Assembly (NCBI GenBank): GCA_903928365.1
Contig: CAIYQV010000203.1
Location: 1 to 6,996 of the forward strand
Direction: 5' to 3'
Length of the DNA stretch: 6,996 nt
From: an uncultured Flavobacteriia bacterium
GTDB lineage: Bacteria > Bacteroidota > Bacteroidia > Flavobacteriales_D > Crocinitomicaceae
How positions within the stretch are numbered: the stretch's first letter is position 1; every line of letters begins with the position of its first letter. A program made the position numbers and the translations under genes. Under the pieces are notes generated by a model. It was not told where the DNA came from and made no database searches. It saw nothing but the letters and a program-made list of their open reading frames with translations. Below, one piece after another: positions 1 to 5,826 of this stretch.

Positions 1-372
1 ATCTTCAGGGAAATAATCAATAATATCGTTCAGGTCCTCAATTGCATCCTTGTAATTTCGCATTTCAATGAGTATTTGGGATCTAATTAAAAGACAATCA
101 ATATTTAAATTGAGTTTCAGTGCCATATTAATATCTTTCAAAGCATTTGTATCATCTTTCGTTACAAAATACGCGTAACTCCTACTTTGATAATAATGCC
201 ATTCATAAGGGTTTTTGCTTATCGCTAATGTATAGGATAAAATTGCTTTCAGAAAATTCTTGGATTCCGCATGAGTCCGACCTTCCTTGTAATAATCCTC
301 TGCGCTCTGGCCATTGCATAAATTTGCGATCCCAATAAATAAAACGAGAATAATTGTAGCTTTCATCTTCAT
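1..372 (-). CDS. Secreted TPR-repeat protein, 5' part only (runs off left edge)
   Basis: This frame is open for 124 codons from an ATG at 372 to the first base of the window, so the C-terminal part is missing. Residues 1-22 form a signal peptide (MKMK, then a hydrophobic core, ending NGQ), most likely cleaved before Gln22. Three consecutive tetratricopeptide repeats follow: about 24-57 (Gly31, Ala43, Tyr47, Ala50, Pro55), 58-91 (Trp58, Tyr61, Tyr66, Ala77, Ala84) and 92-124 (Tyr108, Ala110, Leu114, Pro122). TPRs are protein-protein interaction scaffolds, so this is a periplasmic or surface adaptor rather than an enzyme. The partner cannot be read from the sequence. A second ATG at 366 is an equally good start and leaves the signal peptide intact. 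It shares strand with the sigma/anti-sigma/lipoprotein genes, but the 112-bp gap and two palindromes upstream suggest its own promoter. Confidence 0.85.
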   Translation of the reverse strand, partial: MKMKATIILVLFIGIANLCNGQSAEDYYKEGRTHAESKNFLKAILSYTLAISKNPYEWHYYQSRSYAYFVTKDDTNALKDINMALKLNLNIDCLLIRSQILIEMRNYKDAIEDLNDIIDYFPED

Positions 373-409
373 GCTGAATTCAAAAATAATATTTTCCTCT
401 TAATTTGAT

Positions 410-424
410 TGTCCAAATTGGACA
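410..424. promoter_or_regulatory. Perfect 7-bp-arm palindrome upstream of the TPR gene (candidate operator 1)
   Basis: TGTCCAA-A-TTGGACA is a perfect inverted repeat with a single central base. A one-base loop makes an RNA hairpin unlikely, so a site for a dimeric DNA-binding protein is the better reading. It lies 38 bases before the TPR start codon. On the minus strand its centre contains CAATTTG, which partly matches the Bacteroidota -7 element (TAnnTTTG). A TTG lies 18 bases upstream of the CCAATTTG octamer, inside the second palindrome. A protein bound here would cover the candidate promoter. The binding protein is unknown. Confidence 0.4.
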
Positions 425-428
425 TATC

Positions 429-441
429 TGACTAATAGTCA
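429..441. promoter_or_regulatory. Perfect 6-bp-arm palindrome (candidate operator 2)
   Basis: TGACTA-A-TAGTCA is a second perfect odd-length inverted repeat, centred 18 bp from the first one. Its left half-site (TGACTAA) agrees with that of the first (TGTCCAA) at 5 of 7 bases, so the two may be variants of one site. On the minus strand a TTG trinucleotide (forward bases 440-442) at its edge is a possible -33 element for the TPR gene. The only stem possible in RNA would be about 4 bp, so this is not a convincing terminator for the lipoprotein gene that ends at 485. Confidence 0.35.
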
Positions 442-484
442 ATGGGTGTAAAAAAAGTAAATATAGATTATTAAAGCGCCAATA

Positions 485-967
485 CTATTTGATCACCTCA
501 TTCATTTTGGTCACCAGATCCCTTATCACTGCTCGGCAGGACTTATCACCCCGGAAATTTGCTGTCATAACTATTTCTCCGGTTTTTAAATCCGATATCG
601 TAGCCGAAAAGCTCCTGTATGCAAAGAAGAAAGAGTCATAATAGTAGACATAATTTAGATCAAGTACATAAATCGAATTGAATGTTATTGAATTAGTTAA
701 CTCACTGTGAGTACTATCTTTTTCCGATTTACTATCCAAATTAAGAGCTTTTTTAGCTGCTCCGTATGACATTAATTTATACCCATTCGATTGAAGTTGA
801 AATTGCAATTCACCCAAAGTACCACTGTTATCATCAGTGGCTTTGTTGATGGTTATAGGATTTTTCTTCGAATAAGTCGATTCTTGATTAACATATACAT
901 TCATCGATCCGCAAGAAAGAAGTACCGATACTGGCAACAATAGAAGCATCAAACTTATTTTTTTCAT
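485..967 (-). CDS. Small outer-membrane-type lipoprotein, possible CsgG/LpoB-like fold
   Basis: A 160-residue protein starting MKKISLM. It has a lipoprotein signal peptide and a lipobox (LLSC) with the lipidated Cys19, followed by GSMN. The frame stays open upstream to an ATG at 1042, but those 25 residues (with a RKRKPK stretch) do not resemble a signal sequence, so I place the start at 967. The 1042 start would leave only 12 bp after the anti-sigma stop. The mature part has a helix at about 51-74 ending in an AAKKAL segment. Next come aromatic-rich strands at 98-120 and a strand-turn-strand DLKTGEIV unit at 126-133, then a closing helix to 160. This order (helix, strands, D-x-x-TGE turn, final helix) recalls the small CsgG/LpoB/DUF4136-type envelope lipoproteins, but only as an impression of fold. 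It is probably co-transcribed with the anti-sigma gene. Function unknown. Confidence 0.75.
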   Translation of the reverse strand: MKKISLMLLLLPVSVLLSCGSMNVYVNQESTYSKKNPITINKATDDNSGTLGELQFQLQSNGYKLMSYGAAKKALNLDSKSEKDSTHSELTNSITFNSIYVLDLNYVYYYDSFFFAYRSFSATISDLKTGEIVMTANFRGDKSCRAVIRDLVTKMNEVIK

Positions 968-1054
968 ATCTTTAGTAATAATTAGGTTCATAAAATATTT
1001 TGGTTTTCTTTTTCTGTAAAAATAGTTTAATCCATTGAACATCTTTTAATAAAC

Positions 1055-3499
1055 TCAATTCAGGGGTATCGTGATATCAGATATCTGATTCTCTGATTCA
1101 CAATCACACGGAAACACTTTTGGCCGTAATTGCTCTCGGAATTTTCGATCATCGGAACGTCTTTTTTGCTCCACATAATTCTGTTGCTCCGTTTTCAACC
1201 ATTTCAGTTCTTGTTTCACGTCAAAAGAACGTATTCCTCGTTTCGAATTAAGTTTTTGGATACTGGCATCGACTTTTTCCTCGGTTACTCGCTCAAGAAC
1301 CAATTCCCCCAGATCCCCGCCTTTAACTGATTCGGATTGAAGAAATGAATAACCTTTGTCGGATATACCCACGATGACAAGATAGTACTGCATAGCGTCA
1401 TTCAATGGAAAATCAAAAGCCCCACCATTTCCGGTCAATCGATGATAACTATTCAATTCGCGAGGGAATAAATAAGCATACAATTGACTGTATTCTTCAT
1501 GGTTTTCAATGCTAAACTCAAAGTCATTGTATTGAATTTTGGCCGTTTTACCTGAGACTGGATCAGTTATCGTGGTACTTGTCCTTTCTGCAGTAGCATC
1601 CATTACATACCGGTCAATATTATAAATTGTACCTTGCCCGTGAATAGTTGCTCCGACTACTGGTCCGAGTTGTTTTCTAACATTTTTGAGGTTAAGCTTA
1701 TACTCCTCATTGAATACTTTTTCTTCGCGGGTATTCGTACGTTTAGACTCTGTTTCACGTTCTCTGTTCAATTTCTTATCCCATTTTTCTCGTTTTCGAT
1801 CTTCTCTATCCCTGAATGTTTTCTCTTGTTGAATTAACTCCTGAACAGCATTGGCATAAAAATCCTTCAATGCATCTAAATGTGCGTTTTTAAGATCAAT
1901 GGCACCTACTTGTTGGTCTGCAAAATGTTTGAACTTGGAATGACCTTTTGCTGCCACTTTTTCATCCAATTCATACAAGGGTTTATTCATGTTTTTCACA
2001 TAGATTTCCAGAACGGAAGGATCACAGGTTTTATGTATTTCCTTCATTCTTTCTTCAAACTCACGGGTTGATAGTATTGTATTATTGAATTTTGATTTCC
2101 AGAAAGCCAATACAGATGAAGGTAATATCCGCTTGAATCCTGTTTCCTTGTCGTTAATTCTATGCTTAGAACTATCGGCTAATTCACTGTCATCCTTTCT
2201 ATTTTCTGGGTAGAAATTCTTTTTCATCCTGACTCCGGGGATAATAAAATTCAAAGGCAAAATCAATTCGCAAGCAACATTTTGATCATTCTTGTTCCTT
2301 CCCGGGATCCATTTCGGCATGGAACGAACTATTCTTAGTGCCTCTGCATCTAAACTCGGATGAACTGAACGTTCAATTCGTGGATTTGAAACATTACCAG
2401 TTTCTGAGACAAGGAACTTTACCCAAACAGTACCAGAAACCTCTTTTTCTAATGCATCATTTGGATAAATTACTTGATCATTGCAGAATATCCATAGGGC
2501 ATGATCATTTCCCGGAAACCTAGGATCGGTTTTTAATTGCTCTAGACTATTGACTTGTACAAACTCAGGATGGGCATCAATGTCATACATGCTCTCATCT
2601 TTAGGTTTTAAATTATCATTCTCAAAACTTAAATAAACGCTATCACGGTATTTCTTTCCTTTTCCCGCTTTCAATTCGTTCAGTTTTGCCTCATATTCGG
2701 GAGGATAAAAATCAAGCTCAGTCATTGGAACAGGAACCGGTATTTTCTCCAGTTGCTTTGGATTTACCCAATTGATCATCCCATTTGCATCCTTAACACC
2801 GCCAAACAACTGCATTCCGTTTTTGTAATCATCTACGGGAACTTGAACATATACCCCAACTTCAGGATTGATTGTGAGTTGTTTGCCATCGAGTGTTTTC
2901 GCCGTGAAGCTAAACATCCCCTGTGTTTCAAGTAAACGTCCGTTGGAAGTTGTACTTAACCCTGCCTTGACAATGGTTGCCCCATCCAGCGCTTCTTGCC
3001 ATTGGATCACAGCGTTATCAGTATAAGGTGTACCATCTAAAAGAAAAGCATTTTCAGGTACTGACACCAATACACCATCCTGAGATAAAAACGCAGTATC
3101 CTTAGCAACCCAAACAAAGAACTCTGAGTTGAGGTTATCAATTAACCCTACTGTTTTCAAAGAATCAGTCAACCGTTGTAGGTCATTCTTTGCGTATTGT
3201 GAATCGGATTTGCTCGTATTCAAAATAGAAATGGCTGTTATCGAGGCAATCAGTATGATTATTCCCAGACCAATGCCACCCCATTTCATTCTTTGGTAGA
3301 AATGAAAGTTCTTTGCAGTGCTTAAGACTTCATTTCTCAAAAAAGCCCGTTGGGCAGCCTCATGAATGGTCTTTTGAAGGTTTACTTCATTTAACAATTC
3401 TTCGTCTGAAGCCATTTTTTCTTCAAAAAGAACTTTTTGTTCTTCCGACAATTCACCGGCAATATATTGCTCGATTTCTTTTGTTATTTCTGGGTTCAT
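1055..3499 (-). CDS. Large anti-sigma-factor-like membrane protein with periplasmic TonB_C domain
   Basis: An 814-residue single-pass membrane protein. Residues 1-65 are a short acidic/helical cytoplasmic segment (IEQYIAGELSEEQ…) typical of Bacteroidota anti-sigma proteins that lack the HxxxCxxC zinc motif. A transmembrane helix follows at about 73-93. Periplasmic residues 125-260 are beta-rich (SVPENAF…, ETQGMFSF, GMQLFGG…INW), a pattern common in Bacteroidota surface proteins and loosely like ZU5 domains. Residues 349-420 match a TonB C-terminal domain: SGTVWVKFLV, Gly368, LDAEALRIV, P-x-W-x-PG at 395-400, and a final LPLNF. Residues 548-610 are a highly charged, probable coiled coil. The remainder is beta-rich and ends in a Cys-Asp-Cys pair (798, 800) near the C-terminus. 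Its ATG overlaps the sigma stop (ATGA), implying translational coupling and a sigma/anti-sigma pair. Typical anti-sigmas are far shorter. There is no long X-Pro linker as in a true TonB, so it is more likely a sensor than an energy transducer. The inducing signal is unknown. Confidence 0.85.
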   Translation of the reverse strand: MNPEITKEIEQYIAGELSEEQKVLFEEKMASDEELLNEVNLQKTIHEAAQRAFLRNEVLSTAKNFHFYQRMKWGGIGLGIIILIASITAISILNTSKSDSQYAKNDLQRLTDSLKTVGLIDNLNSEFFVWVAKDTAFLSQDGVLVSVPENAFLLDGTPYTDNAVIQWQEALDGATIVKAGLSTTSNGRLLETQGMFSFTAKTLDGKQLTINPEVGVYVQVPVDDYKNGMQLFGGVKDANGMINWVNPKQLEKIPVPVPMTELDFYPPEYEAKLNELKAGKGKKYRDSVYLSFENDNLKPKDESMYDIDAHPEFVQVNSLEQLKTDPRFPGNDHALWIFCNDQVIYPNDALEKEVSGTVWVKFLVSETGNVSNPRIERSVHPSLDAEALRIVRSMPKWIPGRNKNDQNVACELILPLNFIIPGVRMKKNFYPENRKDDSELADSSKHRINDKETGFKRILPSSVLAFWKSKFNNTILSTREFEERMKEIHKTCDPSVLEIYVKNMNKPLYELDEKVAAKGHSKFKHFADQQVGAIDLKNAHLDALKDFYANAVQELIQQEKTFRDREDRKREKWDKKLNRERETESKRTNTREEKVFNEEYKLNLKNVRKQLGPVVGATIHGQGTIYNIDRYVMDATAERTSTTITDPVSGKTAKIQYNDFEFSIENHEEYSQLYAYLFPRELNSYHRLTGNGGAFDFPLNDAMQYYLVIVGISDKGYSFLQSESVKGGDLGELVLERVTEEKVDASIQKLNSKRGIRSFDVKQELKWLKTEQQNYVEQKRRSDDRKFREQLRPKVFPCDCESENQISDITIPLN

Positions 3500-4032
3500 G
3501 GCATACTGTTTTTAGTGATTTCAACCTCTAAAGCACGGGCATGTTCTTTTGCCTTTTGAAGACATCGGTACTTCTGTGCTTTAACTACTTGTTCATTTCG
3601 TAGTCCAACCTTCGTGGCGATTTCTGACATCGCAGTTCCGGCACCATAAAACAGTTGCAAAATTTGTCGACACTGCTCACCCAATTGTTCAATGGACTTT
3701 TCGAGAATACCAAGTTTTACCTCTTTATTAAACCAATCATCATTCACCGCAATGACATCCTGATCAAGTTCGTAAGTGGGATGATTACCTTGTTTTCTGG
3801 ATTGATTGTACCATAGTAATTTGCACGTATTTCGCACATAGTGAATGGGGACTACCGTTAAAGTGAACGCCGAATCCTGATTCTTCCTTACATAGATTAT
3901 GAGAGCCTCCTGAAATATGTCCTCTGCATTTGATGCATTACATCCAAGTTTCGAAAGAAACCGTCGAACTTCAGGCCACTTTTTGTAAAGCTCCTTCAGC
4001 TCTTTTTTGATCTCATCATCTTGATAATTCAT
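3496..4032 (-). CDS. ECF-family (sigma-70 group 4) RNA polymerase sigma factor
   Basis: A 178-residue protein of normal ECF length with the two required regions. Region 2 spans about 15-80. It includes the core-RNAP-binding segment NAEDIFQEALIIYVRK (35-50) and the promoter-melting/-10 recognition helix around YVRNTCKLLWYNQSRK (65-80). Region 4 spans about 112-165, with the helix-turn-helix SEIATKVGLRNEQVVKAQKYRCLQKA that reads the -35 element. The linker carries no sigma-1.1 or sigma-3 domain. It should redirect RNA polymerase to a small regulon when released from its anti-sigma, which is encoded immediately downstream with a 4-bp overlap. ECF operons are commonly autoregulated, so a self-recognised promoter is expected in 4033-4342, but I cannot identify it. 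The divergent secreted operon is the nearest candidate target. No TonB-dependent receptor or FecR-type partner is visible, unlike many Bacteroidota ECF loci. Confidence 0.93.
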   Translation of the reverse strand: MNYQDDEIKKELKELYKKWPEVRRFLSKLGCNASNAEDIFQEALIIYVRKNQDSAFTLTVVPIHYVRNTCKLLWYNQSRKQGNHPTYELDQDVIAVNDDWFNKEVKLGILEKSIEQLGEQCRQILQLFYGAGTAMSEIATKVGLRNEQVVKAQKYRCLQKAKEHARALEVEITKNSMP

Positions 4033-4158
4033 ATTCGTCTTTTATAGTAAATGTCGAACATCATGAAAGGTAAACACATTTTAGAAAAAAAATCTTTTTT
4101 CGAAGAGGGTATCAGGAAATGCAAACTATATTTTCTTAGGTGAGACTTTACTTAAAGA

Positions 4159-4210
4159 GTATTTAGTTTCTCCGAACAAATAAATTGTAAGCGAAATGTA
4201 TTTAGTCTCT
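4159..4210. repeat. 13-bp direct repeat pair, 39 bp apart (GTATTTAGTYTCT)
   Basis: GTATTTAGTTTCT at 4159-4171 recurs as GTATTTAGTCTCT at 4198-4210, 12 of 13 bases identical, in the same orientation. Each copy is bordered by part of an inverted repeat (TTAAAGAG at 4152-4159 and CTCTTTAA at 4207-4214). The position in the middle of a divergent promoter region suggests a regulator-binding site or duplicated promoter elements. In AT-rich DNA a pair of this length could arise by chance. Confidence 0.4.
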
Positions 4211-4220
4211 TTAATTCAAA

Positions 4221-4238
4221 TAGGGGAAATTAGGGGAA
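4221..4238. repeat. Tandem TAGGGGAA repeat with 10-bp period
   Basis: TAGGGGAA occurs at 4221-4228 and again at 4231-4238, so both copies face the same side of the helix. The GGGG runs stand out in AT-rich surroundings, about 105-120 bp before the start codon at 4343. That spacing and position fit an activator-binding site for the rightward operon. No known regulator is recognised. Confidence 0.35.
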
Positions 4239-4289
4239 TCGTCTGTGATAGCATGTTATTCGAATTATTTCACAACTATTTTTTAAATT

Positions 4290-4323
4290 TTGAACGATAA
4301 AGTAATTCAAATTGCTATTTTAG
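4290..4323 (+). promoter_or_regulatory. Candidate Bacteroidota-type promoter for the secreted-protein operon
   Basis: TTG at 4290-4292 and TATTTTAG at 4316-4323 fit the -33/-7 pattern TTG-N(17-23)-TAnnTTTG. The spacer is 23 bases and there is one mismatch in the -7 element. Transcription would start near 4328-4331, giving a leader of about 13-15 bases before the ATG at 4343. An alternative -7-like sequence is TAAATTTTG, ending at 4292. The spacer is at the long end of the range, so the call is tentative. Confidence 0.3.
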
Positions 4324-4342
4324 AATACGTTAAAATCTAATC

Positions 4343-4843
4343 ATGAAAACGAATAGAAACATTTTTTTATCATTGCTCGTTGTTTCGCTTATCATTTCGA
4401 CGAACAATTTTGCTTTTTCCCAGTCAAACAAAAAGTATAACTCCTACCAAACCGAATGTGTTTCTCTAAATACCGACGCTCATGTTGTTATTCGAATTTG
4501 GAATACAAAAAAGGGTTTGAAGTATAAAATGGAAAATGCCCGAAAGGAAGCAATTCATGCTATCTTGTTCAGCGGGATTGCCGCTGGAAATGGTTGTTCA
4601 ACGCAACCGGCTTTATTGAATACCCCAGAGGACCGATCTAATTTTAAGGCTATTGAGAAACGCTTTTTCTCCAAGAAGGGAGAATGGTCGAGGTTTACAA
4701 GAGATGGAACTGAAAATTCATTTGGCACGAAAAATGATATTTCCGCGACCTGTAAAATCTATCAGGTATCTATCGCGAGAAAAGACTTGCGAAAGTACCT
4801 CGAAGAAAATAAAATTATCAAACCTTTAAACTCTGGATTCTAA
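4343..4843 (+). CDS. Secreted 166-aa protein of unknown function, first gene of the operon
   Basis: The signal peptide is at residues 1-26 (MKTNRNIF, hydrophobic core, ending FAFS), with likely cleavage before Gln27. The mature part opens with a strand pair (CVSLNTDAHVVIRIW, 39-53), then a helix ENARKEAIHAILFSGIA (64-80) followed by a GNGC turn, and ends with a second strand-helix unit (KIYQVSIARKDLRKYLEENKII, 138-159). The early strand, the 'AR-x-x-A-x-x-A' helix and the late strand before a C-terminal helix recall LPP20/TolB-N-like envelope proteins, which is a fold impression only. Cysteines 39, 85 and 137 are available for disulfides. Its stop is 1 bp before the next start codon, so it is translationally coupled to the DUF6175-like gene. 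No catalytic motif is seen. I remember similar small proteins beside DUF6175 genes in Bacteroidetes, but this was not checked. Confidence 0.8.
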   Translation: MKTNRNIFLSLLVVSLIISTNNFAFSQSNKKYNSYQTECVSLNTDAHVVIRIWNTKKGLKYKMENARKEAIHAILFSGIAAGNGCSTQPALLNTPEDRSNFKAIEKRFFSKKGEWSRFTRDGTENSFGTKNDISATCKIYQVSIARKDLRKYLEENKIIKPLNSGF

Positions 4844-4844
4844 T

Positions 4845-5798
4845 ATGAAAGTTTCTAATCTACTACTCATCTTGTTTGCCGTTGTAACATCCAACGTGAT
4901 ATTTGGGCAAGCAAAAAAACCAACATTGATGGTGCTCCCAAGCGATAATTGGTGTGAGCAACGCTATTTTATGACGGAATTTGATAATCAGGGAACCAAA
5001 CAAAAAGTACCCAATTACAAACAAGCCTTTCAGGAAGATACCGAACTCGGCCAAGTAATTAGCAAAATCGGATCTTTGATGATTGATAGAGGATTTCCTC
5101 TCAAAGATGCTGAACAAGAATTGAAAGCCATTGAAGCTAGAACCGCAGAAGACAATGTAACGTCAAGTAGTGCAAGCGGATCAACTTTAGTTGAAAGTCC
5201 ATTGGATCGATTGAAGAACAAAGCAAAAGCCGATATTATTATTCAGATTTGGTGGAATGTGACTAAAGCAGATGATGGCAAAGTGGTTTCTTTTGTCCTT
5301 GAGGCATTCGATGCATATACCTCAAAAAGAATTGCTTCATCTAGTGGAAACAGTGCGCCAAACAACAAGGATATTATTCCGGTTATTTTAGAACAAGCCG
5401 TTTTAGCGAATATTGAACCTTTCAACAATCAACTTCAACAGCATTTCACAGATCTTTTAACCAATGGAAGGGAAATAAGGTTGACAGTGAAAAAATGGAA
5501 CAATTGGGAATATGACCTCGAGGAAGAAGTGAATGGTGAAGAACTAATCGATCATATTCAAGCATGGGTTCAAAAGAATTCAGTGAATGGGCGCTTTAGT
5601 TTAAGTGATGCATCTGAAAATGTGATGCGTTTTGAACAGGTAAGAATCCCGGTTTACGATGCCAACAATAACGCACTTGATGCAAGAGGTTTTGCTAAAG
5701 GACTGCAAAAGTACCTCAAGGCAGAGCCTTTCAATTATGAAGTGAAATTGATGACACGCGGATTAGGCGAAGCGATCATTGTACTCGGGGAGAAATAA
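4845..5798 (+). CDS. DUF6175-like secreted protein
   Basis: A 317-residue protein with a signal peptide at 1-21 (…VIFG), cleaved before Gln22. The mature start AKKPTLMVLPSDNWCEQR and later blocks resemble the DUF6175 family of Bacteroidota: MTEFDNQGTKQKVPNY at 43-58, MIDRGFPLKDAEQELK at 79-94, and FEQVRIPVYDANNNALDARGFA at 263-284. Two halves are apparent. Residues 25-200 follow a CsgG/TolB-N-like order: strand PTLMVLPSD, a helix with GFPLKDAE, the AD-IIIQIWW strand at 129-137, the VVSFVLEAFDAYTSKRIASSSG hairpin at 147-168, and a closing helix. Residues 208-317 form a second alpha/beta unit (REIRLTVKKW…GEAIIVLGEK). Residues 103-118 are a serine-rich linker. No enzyme active site is visible. 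The tight spacing before it and the 28-bp gap after it support a single transcript. The molecular role of DUF6175 is unknown to me. The family call is from memory of the sequence pattern. Confidence 0.85.
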   Translation: MKVSNLLLILFAVVTSNVIFGQAKKPTLMVLPSDNWCEQRYFMTEFDNQGTKQKVPNYKQAFQEDTELGQVISKIGSLMIDRGFPLKDAEQELKAIEARTAEDNVTSSSASGSTLVESPLDRLKNKAKADIIIQIWWNVTKADDGKVVSFVLEAFDAYTSKRIASSSGNSAPNNKDIIPVILEQAVLANIEPFNNQLQQHFTDLLTNGREIRLTVKKWNNWEYDLEEEVNGEELIDHIQAWVQKNSVNGRFSLSDASENVMRFEQVRIPVYDANNNALDARGFAKGLQKYLKAEPFNYEVKLMTRGLGEAIIVLGEK

Positions 5799-5826
5799 CA
5801 AAATACCACACCATTAACTATTTCGT

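Larger units (their letters stand above)
4033..4342. other. 310-bp divergent intergenic region between sigma operon and secreted-protein operon
   Basis: This stretch has no credible gene and must hold promoters for both directions. Visible elements are an A/T-only-core inverted repeat at 4084-4101 (GAAAAAA-AATC-TTTTTTC), which could bend DNA or act as an UP-like tract; two direct repeats (4159-4171 and 4198-4210); an 8-bp inverted repeat TTAAAGAG/CTCTTTAA at 4152-4159 and 4207-4214; a 10-bp-period tandem repeat at 4221-4238; an ATTCGAAT palindrome at 4258-4265; and a candidate housekeeping promoter just before 4343. For the sigma gene I find only near matches to the Bacteroidota -7 consensus, which fits transcription by an alternative sigma factor but does not show it. 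Confidence 0.7.

Noticed and set aside
381..388. TATTTTTG on the minus strand, an exact match to the -7 consensus TAnnTTTG upstream of the TPR gene.
   Set aside because: It ends 9 bases before the ATG, so transcription would start almost at the start codon, and the nearest TTG is 25 bases upstream, outside the usual spacing. It could work only with the later ATG at 366.
1055..3499. Reading the 814-aa protein as a true TonB energy transducer.
   Set aside because: It has an anti-sigma-like N-terminus coupled to a sigma gene, lacks a long Pro-rich periplasmic spacer, carries TonB_C in the middle instead of at the end, and has no exbB/exbD neighbours.
4084..4101. GAAAAAA-AATC-TTTTTTC hairpin as a terminator.
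   Set aside because: It lies upstream of both divergent genes, where no transcript should end, and the stem is nearly all A/T. A bent-DNA or promoter-proximal tract is likelier.
4863..5428. Antisense open frames of 61-84 codons within the DUF6175-like gene.
   Set aside because: They lie opposite a well-supported coding frame, have no signal, domain or start context, and look like shadows of its codon use. The same holds for the short frames opposite the anti-sigma gene (1130-2935, 3313-3531), at 147-338 and within 6105-6325.
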